Of a stretch of DNA of 64,000 nucleotides, positions 35,400-46,604 are shown piece by piece. The stretch lies in assembly GCF_022605725.1 (NCBI RefSeq), contig NC_065546.1, forward strand, positions 19,464,227 through 19,528,226, given 5' to 3'. Numbering within the stretch: the first letter of the stretch is position 1; each line of letters starts with the position of its first letter. Below the pieces are notes generated by a model. The model had not been told where the DNA came from and made no database searches. It worked only from the letters and a program-made list of their open reading frames with translations. Source of the DNA: Anthonomus grandis grandis (taxonomy: Eukaryota > Arthropoda > Insecta > Coleoptera > Curculionidae). Both the position numbers and the translations under genes were made by a program.

Positions 35400-37536
35400 C
35401 GAGTCAAATGACCAGTGTCAGAGGGTAGTTTGGAAATTTTGTGAATAAGAGCAGCTGTTTCTAAGATACAGAGTGAAAAAAGAGTTAGGATTTTTCCAGA
35501 AATGAAGAGGGGCTTACAAGAATCTCTTAACTTAGCAGAACACAGGTATCTAACTGCTTTTTTTTAAATAACAAAGACAATGTTAAGTAACCTCTTATTG
35601 GTAAAACCCCAAAAAGGCAAGCCATACCGAATATGAGATTCAATAAGTGAAAAGTACACTGAACGTGCAACCACCCCTCCCAGTTCTTGTTTTGCCATTC
35701 TTACTGCAAAACATCCAGAAGATAATTTCCCAGCTAAATGTAAAATATGATCTTCAAACCGAAGGCGACCATCAATGGTAATTCCTAGGAACTTGCAGCA
35801 CTCTTTATTCTGCAAGAGGAAATTTTCGTCAAACGTCAGACCCTGAACATCGCACTTAAACCCCATAATAGACGTCTTTCTTACATTAAACATGAGCCTG
35901 TTTGAAGCACACCACCCTGATAAAATCTGAAGGTCTTCAAGGATACAAGTCTTAATATAATCAGAATTTTTATGTCTCCATAGTATGGTGGTATCATCAG
36001 CAAACTGAACCACCTTGCCCTGCAATTTGAATGAACTCAAGTCATCCACGTACAGTAAAAATAACAGTGGTTCCAACACTGAACCCTGGGGAACGTCGCA
36101 TTTTAGGGATCTAGAAGCAGACAAACGCCCAGACACTGTAACCTTCTGAGTACGATTTGATAGATAGGACTTAAGCCATCGCAACGCTACGCCCTTAAAA
36201 CCATATTTATCGAGCTTAGATAACAGTATTCCATGATCCACACAGTCAAATGCTTTGGATAGATCACAAAACACTGCCGCCGATGACTCTCCAGAATTCA
36301 AGGACATATGAGTCCAACAAAGTCAACAGCATCATGAGTCCCTTTACCGGCTTGAAATCCAAACTGATTTGCAGACAAAATACCATTATGATACAAAAAG
36401 GACAAAATCCTGCTTTTTGCAAGTTTTTCAACTATCTTAGAGAGGGTGGACAAAATAGAAATGGGACGGAAATTACAAGGCTGATCCAAATCTCCACCCT
36501 TATGAAGAGGGATAACCACTGCCCCTTTTAAACATGAAGGAAAAATGGCAATATGTAAAGAATTGTTTATGGTAGAAACTAAAGCATTTAAGGCTGAATC
36601 AGGCAAAAAGAGTAACAACCTCGAAGATATCCCATCAGCTCCAGATGATTTATGGTTTTTTAGGCGTTTGATTTCATTTTTTACTTCGGTAAGATCGACA
36701 GGATGAAAGAAAAATTAATGCTCAACCGACACTTGTTGAAGATAGTGTAAGGGATCAATGTTACTACGAATGCTCTTGAGCAAGATATTAGGTATATCAC
36801 AATAATAGTCGTTTAAAATGTGAGGTCTTAACTCCGGTTCAGATACTTTTCTATGGCAATGTCTAAAATCATTAATAATCGACCAACACTCTCTTTGCCT
36901 ATTTGATGACATATTTAAGCGATCCCTACAACAATTAGATTTTGCTGCTTTAATTGTCCTTCTGTACAGACTACGGTATTTCTGATGATATACTAGGATA
37001 TTTTCATTTGTGGTATATTTGCACAATTTAGTCAAAAAACGGGGGTTTTTAGCTGAAATTCTAAGGCCTCTTGTAACCCATGGTTTTCGTTTCTTAGTTT
37101 TAAGCCTCATTTTAGGAAAGCACTCATTGATCTTATCACACAGAACTTGAAAAAATAAAGTAAGTGGGTCAGAAGCCGTTTCAAGTGCATTCCAATTTAC
37201 CGAAGCTTTAGCAGCAGAAAAAGCTTTGAAATTTCTCGTGCTGAAATTTCTTCCCATATAATGAGATGAAGATAATACAGTATTATATGGCATTTTAGCA
37301 AGAATAGCTTCATGGTCGGAAATACCAGACGGTGCTGTGCAAAAAACGTCATCAAAATTTGTACAGAAATAGTCAATTGTAGTTGCAGATGAAGAAGTTA
37401 TTCGTGTGGGAGAAAGAACGTGCATTTTCAAGTCGTAAGAATTTAAAATACTTAAAAGAGAAGTACGTGGCAAGGTTTCATCAGTGTAGTTGATATTAAA
37501 GTCACCAGCCAATATAACCATAGAGTGTAGGAACAA
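35400..37536 (-). pseudogene. LINE ORF2: endonuclease and reverse transcriptase, few lesions
   Basis: The minus strand begins at the endonuclease motif VILAGDFNINYTDE (37,520), with PTRITSSSATTIDYFCTNF and SGISDHEAILAK. A linker with KPWVTRGLR follows, then RT motifs: NHKSSGADGISSRLL, CNFRPISILSTLSKIVEKL, NQFGFQAGKGTHDAV, FCDLSKAFDCVDHGILLSKL, PQGSVLEPLLFLLYVDDL, VQFADDTTILW and LGITIDGRL. The C-terminal AVRYLCSAKLRDSCKPLF and ILTLFSLYILETA reach about 35,400. Lesions are few: a stop at 36,715, a frame change near 36,306 and a stop at 35,564. The N-terminus is missing, consistent with 5' truncation on insertion. The catalytic FADD is intact. It looks much younger than the LINE at 1-6 kb. Confidence 0.88.
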
Positions 37537-37988
37537 CTTATATATTTTCTTTGGCTTAAAATTAATTTAAAAAAATATGCTTTATTTTTTAAGGCATATT
37601 TATGAAAATAAGCTAATATTTCCATTCATAAAAAAATAATCATTTTACATATTATTTTTTGTTAGTATGTTTTTATTGGAAATGAATCTATTAAATTTAA
37701 AAATAAATTTTACGCACCTTTTACATTAACATGTAACAGTTTTAAAAGTTGCATTCTACTATTATTTTCTATATATCTATAGACTTTTCACAAAAACTGT
37801 GACACTAAAAGATAGATGAGAAACTAATTTTAAAATGTAAGGTATAAGGTATATTCTTTGACAAGGTCGGTATTTTGAAAAAATTTCTGCTTTAAAGTTT
37901 AGACTTTAAAGTTGAAAAAACAATTACGTAAACAACGACAAAACACAAATAGATAAATCAAATTACATCTTTAATTTGTATAGTTATA
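37537..37988. other. AT-rich interval
   Basis: Nothing recognised between the truncated LINE 5' end and the next mariner end. Confidence 0.5.
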
Positions 37989-38639
37989 TACAGGGTGTCC
38001 CATTATTGCGATAACGGACGATAGCTCCTTATACAGTGATACAAAAAAAAAATTTTATACAAAGTTCCTTTACTGTCCAAGGTGCATAACATAAATATAT
38101 TTTTGGATATACAGGGTGATTCATAACTGTGATATGATACACACCTTTTTTAATTTAAATGGAACACCCTATATCTTATTGCATTTTTGGATTGTTTTAA
38201 AAATTCTGCATACCTTTTATCAAGCATCGTCTATACCAAAACTTACCCGTTTGTGAGATATTTAATATTTTATCAAAAAATCGACGTTTGCACGTCTCCA
38301 CAAAAACAAAAATAATTCACTCATTTGGGATCCTACAAGTCAAATCTTTTGTAGGCTGTTAGTACATACTTACACTTACTTTATGGTCCTATGAGAATTT
38401 GATAATATTCTACAGGGTGTTCGCAATACTCTATCCAAAACCAAAAAATGTAAACAACCATATCTTATTTTTTTCAAATGGAATGACCCATATTTTTTTT
38501 TCTTAAAATGTTCACAATGTGTTTTTGTTAAGCATATCCTATACCTATCTGTAATAGTTATCGAGTTTTTTACACTTTTTCCTAATTTCGCCCTTAAAAT
38601 CCACAATAGTCGCGTTTTAATTTAAAAGAAGTTTGCTTA

Positions 38640-38945
38640 GTTGGCCATGGAAATAACAATTGCACAAAAATCAAGCAATTACTTTGACAGAAGATTTAGT
38701 GTTGTAAGTTTATCACTAATGTAAAACATTTTTGCATTAAAAATGATTTTTTCGAAAGAGGATATGGTGAAAATGATTTACTGTTTCAACTGTTTGGATG
38801 CAAGATGCAATTGAGGTAACTTTACTGTTTATTGGCAAGCACAGTTAGATAATTCAAAAATCCGCTGTTAACAGAATCACATGTTTTTATGTAGGTACCT
38901 ACAGATTATGCAAGAATTATCTGATAAAGATTTTACTAAACGTTT
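38640..38945 (+). pseudogene. Inverted partial copy of the mariner 5' coding region
   Basis: The plus strand repeats the start of the transposase found on the minus strand at 40,390: MEITIAQKSSNYFDRRF, then a stop, then KEDMVKMIYCF. After more drift comes MQELSDKDFTKRLKTF at about 38,905-38,950, equivalent to VQELSDQDFANRRNF in the complete copy. Parts between are deleted. It is not a gene but coding sequence captured in the left inverted arm. Confidence 0.7.
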
Positions 38946-39224
38946 AAAGACGTTTGAAAAAAAAACATTTATTAAACCTTAAATTTTAAAAATAGTAAAC
39001 GGAATGGATTGAAAAGCATTTTTAAATTTGGCATTTTATTAAATTACAACAAATTTAATGATACCAAAATGTACAGAAAAGAAATTTTGTTTAAAATTTA
39101 CGAAAAAATAAAATCTTAAAAGTAATCGAAAAATCAACAAAAAAATATTCCTTAAATAAAAAAAATTAAAATTGTGAACAATAACAACAACAAATTACTA
39201 AACCAAAAACGTATGTACATTAAA

Positions 39225-40390
39225 CTATAAATAATGTTCTACATGTCCACCCTGGTGTTGATCATACAAACGAATTCGTTTAACAAAAGAACTGCTTACT
39301 TTCTGTAACATTTCTCTAGTTACTTCTTGAAAAACATTCCAAATTTTTTGCTTCATGTCGTTTTTGGTGGTAACAGGCCTTTGATAAACCCGATTTTTCA
39401 CAAACCCCCACAAGCAAAAATCGAGTTTTATGAGGTCAGGAGATCTGGCCGGCCAAGCAACTAGTCCTCTCCTGCCAATCCATTTATTTCGAAAATGGTC
39501 ATTTAGATGGGCCCTCACAATACGGCTAAAATGAGGAAGCGCTCCATCTAATTGTAGCCATATTCGTCTTACTGTTTGTAACGGTAAATCATCCAGCTCT
39601 TCTTCGAATTCATTTTGCAAAAAATGTAGAAAGTTCTGACCGTTCACTGCCCCATCAAAGAAATATGGTCCAAGAAGCTTTTTCCCAATGATACCAGCCC
39701 ATGCATTAAGTGACCATCTATGTTGATGATCCAGTGGTATCACATGCCTTGGATTTACATCGTTGTAATAATGAAAGTTGTGTCAGTTTACAAATTCATT
39801 TTTATGGAATGTCGCTTCATCAGTGAACAACACAAAGTCAAAAAAGTCTGTTGCAGTTGGATTTGATGCAAAGCCCAGCGGCAAAAGTTTCGGCGATTAG
39901 CAAAATCTTGATCGCTTAATTCTTGTACAAGCTGTACGTGATATGGATGAAATTTTTGTTTCCGGGTGATTCTATTAACAGTGGATTTTTTAATGTCCAA
40001 CTGCCTTTCAATTTGCCTACAAGAGACATGCGGATTTTCTACTAGGGCTTGCATAACAAGCATTTCATTTTGTGGATTTGCCCCTGTTTTTTGTCTTTGT
40101 GACATTTCATAATTTAAATTTCCAGTTCTTTCAAATCTCTCCTTTAGTCTTTCAAATGCCAATCGATTTGGATGTCGTTCCGCATCCGGATATCTCTGTG
40201 CATAAACTCTCCTTGCCAGTAAACAATTTTTCTCACTTGCACCCAAACAATAAATCATTTTCACCATATCCTCTTTCGAAAAATTTATTTTTAATGCAAA
40301 AATGTTTCGCTTTAGTGATAAACTGACAACACTAAATCTTCTGTCAAAGTAATTGCTTGATTTTTGTGCAATTGTTATTTCCATGGCCAA
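39225..40390 (-). pseudogene. Mariner DD41D transposase, two lesions
   Basis: On the minus strand the helix-turn-helix region (MVKMIYCLGASEKNCLLARR, SCRQIERQLDIKKSTVNRIT) leads to KFHPYHVQLVQELSDQDF. DFVLFTDEATFHKNEF holds the first Asp but lies in a shifted frame near 39,830. A stop follows at VN*HN. The frame from 39,743 is open to the end: WSLNAWAGIIGKKLLGPYFF, LQLDGALPHFSRIVR (second Asp at 39,546-39,548), WIGRRGLVAWPARSPD, LDFCLWGFVKNRVY (third Asp at 39,420-39,422) and GGHVEHYL. The Asp spacing is 41 residues. The likely start is MVKMIYC or the upstream MAMEIT, which lies in the inverted repeat. Confidence 0.87.
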
Positions 40391-41053
40391 CTAAGCAAAC
40401 TTCTTTTAAATTAAAACGCGACTATTGTGGATTTTAAGGGCGAAATTAGGAAAAAGTGTAAAAAACTCGATAACTATTACAGATAGGTATAGACATGCTT
40501 CACAAAAAAGAAAGCTTATCACATTGTGAACATTTTAAGATAAAAAAATATGGGTCATTCCATTTGAAAAAAATAAGATATGGTTGTTTACATTTTTTGG
40601 TTTTGGATAGAGTATTGCAAACACCCTGTAGAATATTATCAAATTCTCATAGGACCATAAATAAAGTGTAAGTATGCACTAACAACCTACAGAAGAATTG
40701 GCTTGTAGGATCTCAAATGAGTGAATTATTTTTGTTTTTGTGGAGACGTGCAAACGTCCATTTTTTGATAAAATATTAAATATCTCACAAACGGGTAAGT
40801 TTTGGTATAGACGATGCTTGATAAAAGGTATGCAGAATTTTTAAAGCAATCTAAAAATGCAATAAAATATAGGGTGTTCCATTTAAATTAAAAAAGTTGT
40901 GTATCATATCACATTTGTGAATCACCCTGTATATCCAAAAATATTTTTATGTTATGCACCTTAGACAGTAAAGTAACTTTGTATAAAAATTTTTTTTTTG
41001 TATCACTGTATAAGGAGCTATCGTCCGTTATCGCACTAATGGGACACCCTGTA

Positions 41054-41419
41054 TATATTCTCTACTTAAGGGTTTGACAGTTCGCCTTTTGTACCAATAA
41101 ATTTTTGGTATTTAATACATCAGTTTTAAACGATAAGCAAATAGTGTTTTCTTATGAAGTATGGTTCTTAAATGAAAAAAAGATGTCAGCTTATGTTGGT
41201 GCAGCAGAATAGCAAGTTTTTCATATTATTCTGTGTTCTAGTAGTAGGTTAGTTGTAAATTAACCATATTATTTACTATCATTATAATTATTAAATAAAA
41301 CTATAAAGTGCATTCACGATGAAAGGGACTAACTCATTTAAAATTAAAGTTTTTTTTTATTTTTCGGACACGTTGATTAGCATTGTCCCTTGAGCGTTTC
41401 TTGCAATAAAAATTTTCTA
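41054..41419. other. AT-rich interval
   Basis: No recognised gene between two mariner copies. Confidence 0.45.
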
Positions 41420-42226
41420 TACAGGATATCTCGAGTAGAAACAATAGCGTCAACATTTTTTTTTTAATATCTTACAATTCTACGATATATTCTGAATACT
41501 TTTAGTATAGCGAACAATATGCCTAAGGTCCGCACTAAAAAATTAAAATCGATACAATAATTATTGCAACTCATGTTCAATTTGTTGTCCATTTATTTTA
41601 CTTCAAGGCATTTTTGAAGTCGGTAAATAACTTCCAATTGCACATTTTCAATCACTTGCGGATTGATTAATCTAATTTTTTGTCGAATTTTTTGTTTTAA
41701 ACAAATCATTAACATTATTTAGTCAGGTCACATAAACTTTGGATTTCATATTCCCTCATAAGAAAAAACAATGGTGTTATATCCGGTGACCTTGATGGCC
41801 GCTTAATTTTAAGCCCGGGTTCTCTTCATCCCATCCATCTCTATGGAAAAGTTGCATTAAGAAATTGTCGAACGACGATGGCAAACTGAGAAGGTGCCCT
41901 GTCTTGTTGAAACCATATTTCGTTACTATATGTGTCAGTCCCTTGTGGATCAGGGAATAACATAACGAAAGCAGGCATAAGTTCAATCTGTAGAAAGTCC
42001 AAGTAGCGCTCTTGTTGTGCACGCACTCGGTCTCCAAATACAATCATCATGATTTCAATTCGTTCTTTCGCACATGACAGTTATACTCACAAATCACCAT
42101 TACAGACCGTTATCAATTACGTTCTAAAATCGTAATCTGTTCGAAAATAAGGACTATTTACTTTTTCTACGAAATCATATAAAAAATTAGTCATATAGTC
42201 ATAGTTCCTACTTGGGACATCCTGTA
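41420..42226 (-). mobile_element. Internally deleted mariner with TACAGGAT ends
   Basis: The left end TACAGGATATCTCGAGTAG and the right end, read in reverse, TACAGGATGTCCCAAGTAG match over about 30 bases. The element is 807 bp and holds a minus-strand transposase joined from two distant segments. Its ends differ from the TACAGGGTG group. Confidence 0.75.
41640..42060 (-). pseudogene. Mariner transposase, N-terminus fused to catalytic core by deletion
   Basis: The minus strand reads RIEIMMIVFGDRVRAQQE, the start of the first helix-turn-helix, and passes directly into RYLDFLQIELMPAFVMLF, normally some 200 residues later. WFQQDRAPSQFAIVVRQFL follows, where QQDG has become QQDR. A frame change then leads to GWDEENPGLKLSGHQ, the shifted form of the WIGRRG-EWPARSPD region. 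The coding tail is T-rich and broken. The first catalytic Asp is lost with the deletion. Confidence 0.75.
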
Positions 42227-44215
42227 ACCAAAATTTTCATTGCAGGACGCATTGAATTAAACGGACAACAAATTAATTAAACATTAGTTGCAATAAATCT
42301 AGAATAGTTTTTTTTGTTTAATTTGAATGTTGACCAATAGTTTCGACTTGTATAGACATTTTTATCGCACCCATTATAGAAATTTTTTATTTAAGAAAAC
42401 GCGTAAGTAAAATAAAAGAAGAAAAAACTACGTCAATTTTAAATAAATTTGTTCTTTAATCATGAATGCGCTGTATTATGCTCCGTTGACATAACCTACA
42501 ACACTTCCCAATGATAATAATCATTCATATTCGTAAGTTACTGCAAAATTAAATTATAAATTTTAAAATAACATATTTTGTTCAAATCTTCGGTTAAAAC
42601 TACTCTATTCATTATTCATATCACCAGGTTTAAATATTTCTCCCTAAAATACGGAAGTTAAAAATAATGTGCCACTTCAAATGATTCTTCATCTGTTCTC
42701 CAAAAATTGCTAGATCGCTCCTTTAATATAACGAGAAAACAAAGCATTTTCCAAGTGTTGTATATAATTTAATATTTATGGAATTTTTCGGGAAGCCGTA
42801 CACGTGACGTCTTGATTTATAGCAAGGGATTTTTCGGGATCTTTTCTTCCTATGTGTGCGCGGATTTCGGGAATATACTTCAGATAGCGAATAATGCACG
42901 TTACGCATATGTATCATTTCAGTTTGACTCTCACAGAATTTTATATTGGCCATTGAATATGGTCTGACGCTAGTACGAGTTTAAATTGCAATTTGTGAAA
43001 ATGGCCAGTAAATGGGTTTGCCATTTTCCATTCGCTTTAATCGTTTTTAAATACGGCTCGCTCTTAATCAGAGCCTGTTTTAATGAAGCGCATAGGCTGT
43101 AGAATAATCTGCTGCATCGACTGAAAAATCCCGAATGGATGCAAAAAACCGGATATGTAGTACATATATATATATTTAAATTCGTAGATTATGTTCGTAT
43201 TTTATTTATGCCAAAACGTGTTTTTTAGGTAAACCACTCAAATGGCGCTTTGTTGTAAATTGTATTTTCTAAATTTAATAAACGAGTGCTGAAGTAGCGA
43301 TCCTTTTTAAGCTGGATCAAACAAGATAGACAAAATTGAAAATAGTAAACGGTAAAAATGTATTGATATTAAAGAATAACTTAAGTGAATTGAGCTGAGC
43401 CTCTGACAATCTTAAAATCTATTTTGAGTTATTGTTTCGGAAAAAAAAAATTTGTTCCTTTTTCAGACCCATGAACTAATATGAAAACGCGGAAACATTT
43501 TTCAAAAATGCTTCACGATTTAATGAATCGCAAAAAGGTGTGTTCTCGTTTTCCTGCCATGTCCCTTAAAAAAATTATTACATGGATCGTGTGTCGAAGG
43601 ACCAGCAATTTAAATGAAATTGGATTGTATGATTTATAACTTATTTAATTTTAAATTTTACAAAGTAAGATAAATTCTAGGTCTTTTCTTGTAGCCACTC
43701 TCGCGTTAACGGCGTCATTGTCATGGCTTCACAATTGGCTCCCACCTCGTCTCACCGTCACGCGCATATTGCCACGTTAATATAAATTATTATTTTTAAG
43801 TCCAAACAAACATATATATACTAATGGTATTTTTTAGTGCGGCCTCATTAGATTGGTATAGATTAAAACTATTGTAAGTATGAATTGATTGTGTATTAAT
43901 GATAGTTGTTTTAGTAATAATCTCTAATAGTTTCAACCTGTTATACAGTTAAATATAACATAACAATATTGGTTTAATTCGTTAATTATTTCGGACTTCT
44001 TAGGTTCTCTTTATACTCTCTTCTCTAGTTTTCTTTATTTCCAAATTTCGCTTTTAAGAAACATTCATGTAAAGTTATGACAAGATGGAAATAAATAAAT
44101 ACAGAAAAAAAAATACAATAGTAAGAAAAAAAATCAGGGTAAATCCTTTGATTTAATTCCCGGTGGCGCTATTATACGAGGTAAAAAAACACTTAAAATA
44201 CTAAAAAAAAGGGGT
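42227..44215. other. Interval with no recognised gene
   Basis: Moderately AT-rich, with no element ends or motif-bearing frames. A stretch at 42,780-43,160 is less repetitive in character and could be unique host non-coding DNA. That is only an impression. Confidence 0.4.
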
Positions 44216-44219
44216 TATT

Positions 44220-45485
44220 CTAAATGGCCAGAAAATATTCTAAATTACAATACAACTTTATCACGAAATTGAGGAATGTTTCTTGGGAACCCGTATTTTG
44301 TTTAAATAAAAAAAATGTTTGGCATCTAGCTAGGCCGTTTTTCAAGTATTTGAACCTGGCGCGCGTGACGGCTGGGCACTCCCCGACTACATGGTCGATA
44401 GTTTCATCCTCCTCACAGCACCATCGGCATTCCGGGTTGTCCGCAATACCGATGGTATGGAGATGGCTTGTTAAGTGCCAGTGACCGGTTAAAAGACCTG
44501 TCACTAGCTGAATTTCGCGTCTTTTTGGGCGTAGTAGATTATTGGTGAGGCAGGCAGAGCGCCCACCTATAGCGCTTTGACCTGTCTCATACCAGGGGAC
44601 TCAGTTCATCTTCGGTGGGTCCACTTGTCCAGCAGACCCTGCATTGACGCGACCGCTACGCATTTGGCGATACCAATTATGGGTTCCAGCCCCATCGGCA
44701 CATTCGCGGATCCCAGTCTGGCAAGAGTCCGCTTCCTCATTACCTGCATGGCCTGCGTGGCCAGGTATCCAGCCAACCTGCACCATTTTTTTCAGGACTT
44801 TTATGCACTCTAGTACAAGTTTGGAGCTTACCTTTGCGGCCGTGATAGCTTTAATGGCAGCTATGCGGTGTCTGCAGCTTAGGATTTTCTGTCCGCATTT
44901 TAATACAGCGAATACTTCGGCCTTGAAGACAGTGGCGTGCTCCCCCAGCGAGTATGGCGTACTGGTATGTGGGATCCCACCACAAAGCCCTGATCAAGCT
45001 CTGTTATTCATTCTGGAGCCATCTGTGTACCGTACATGTCCACCATACGCAGGACTCTCATGATAGGGCCCCGCATTGAGACGGCGTCTTTCCGCGGGCA
45101 AAGGATTACCAGATCATCAGCGTAGGCCTGTGTGTATAGGCCAGCATTGTTTAAAAGATTTATCAGGCTGTCGACCACAAGGCACCACAAGATAGGGGAC
45201 AATACTCTTCCCAGCGAGCAGCCCCTAGCCGCCAACGTTTTGATAATCTCGTTGTTAAGCTGGGCAGATACATGACGTTTCGAGAGTATGGCCTCTATCT
45301 AGCTAACCAAACAGGGTTCTGAGCTGCGGCTCTCGAGTGCTTGGCAGAATAATGCCTTTCGCATTATGGTGTTGTCGAACGCCCCTTCAATATCTAGAAA
45401 CGCACCCAGGCAGGCCTTGCCACTACCCAGAGCACCCTCCACCTTCCTCACGAGGTGGTGTAGGGCCAGGTCCGTGGAAAACCAG
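44220..45485 (-). pseudogene. LINE fragment with RT and RNase H, internally deleted, GC-richer
   Basis: From 45,480 downward the minus strand gives TDLALHHLVRKVEGALGSG, FLDIEGAFDNTIMRKALF, AARGCSLGRVLSPILWCLVV and the catalytic YADDLVILCPRK. The PQGG motif reads SLGR here. The RT thumb is then missing. An RNase H part follows: YSLGEHATVFKAEVFAVLKC, VQVGWIPGHAGHAGNEEADS. A cysteine-rich tail closes it (LLTGHWHLTSHLH, CRWCCEEDETIDHVVGECP). Such RNase H and tail features occur in I/LOA/R1-group LINEs. Its base composition is clearly richer in G and C than the surroundings, suggesting a different lineage history. Frame breaks occur throughout, and 5' sequence is lost at 45,485. Confidence 0.82.
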
Positions 45486-46602
45486 CCTTAGAATATATTG
45501 AGACCTAAAAAAGGGTAGAAGGCACGATTGGAAAATATAATTATGTTCTATAATACAATAATACTGTTACAATAATAATGTTGCCGTTGACTGTTTGTTG
45601 TTGTTCATGGCAAGTGGGATGTGATAAAACAATGAAATCATAATTTTAATTTAAAAATAAAGAAATAACTGAAGTAACAGAAAAATTGGTTAGGAGATAA
45701 AATATCGAATAAAAATTAAAATGTTATTTATAATTAATTTTTGAGTCGCTTATCAAATTTTGAAGTTATAGAAAATAGAATGAAGTTATAGTGTGCTTTT
45801 TGTAATTGTGCTCTTCTGGTATTGCAATTTTAGTTGAATTTAGCCAGGTCAAACAAAAAAAGAATATCTCTGCTTTGAAAGGATTTATAAGCCCAATTTA
45901 AATAGGAAATGGGCTTTTGTTCAATTTAAGAAGTTTAAATCTTTTTTAAATTGTCACAAAAATGAACTGAATTTTATTTATTTTCTTATCTTAAAATTGG
46001 CGGTTTTTAATAAGCCTTACTATAATTCTGAATGGATTTTAATTAACTTTATTAAAACTTTCATAAAAATTTACAATATAAATAAACCCTCTAAAAGTAC
46101 TTAAAAATCAATAGTTAAACTGTAATTACTTTTTTTTAATAAAATTAATAACGTAATAAACGTTGGTAATTTAAGAAAAACAATAACAGATCATTTAAAA
46201 AGTATTACAAAATTATTCTAAATTGAATTTTTCCTAAATCTAAAACGATTAAGAATATTCGAACGAAGGGGACCTTAAAAATTGATTACCCTGTTTAAGT
46301 AAAAAAAAAAATTAAGAAAATATTCGTTAAAAAATGTGGATTGGATTTTAATTTTTTCATTTCGAACAGTATAAATGTAAAAATAAGTAAAAAAGTGAAT
46401 AAATTTAATTCTTTTTTTTCTTTTCAGGTATGTAATGTCAGGTCATCTCTATTTATTACTACAATTATTTATGTAAGTATACACCTGAATTTTTTTTCTA
46501 TTTATTTTACAAATCTACGCTCTAATTTAATTTTTTCGAGGTTGATTGTTTTCACAGACTTGATAAATATACATGATAAATATTTAATTAAAATACCTAC
46601 TA
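45486..46602. other. AT-rich interval
   Basis: Nothing recognised. The 123-residue plus frame at 46,341-46,712 is of low complexity and runs across the end of the next element, so I discount it. Confidence 0.5.
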
Positions 46603-46604
46603 TA

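Larger units (their letters stand above)
37989..41053 (-). mobile_element. Palindromic mariner with three stacked end motifs
   Basis: Outer ends lie at 37,989 and 41,053 (TACAGGGTGTCCCATT and inverse). Middle ends lie at 38,110 and 40,931 (TACAGGGTGATTCA). Inner ends lie at 38,411 and 40,630 (TACAGGGTGTTCGCAA). A reversed AACACCCTATA motif also occurs at 38,164 with its counterpart at about 40,870. Each level is mirrored on both sides in one pair of ~800 bp arms (37,989-38,790 and 40,255-41,053). The arms run into the 5' coding end of the minus-strand transposase. The element thus resembles a head-to-head duplication of a mariner 5' half. Confidence 0.85.

Noticed and set aside
44577..45063. 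Plus-strand frames of 78 and 139 residues
   Set aside because: They are antisense shadows of the LINE RNase H region, which reads with known motifs on the minus strand.
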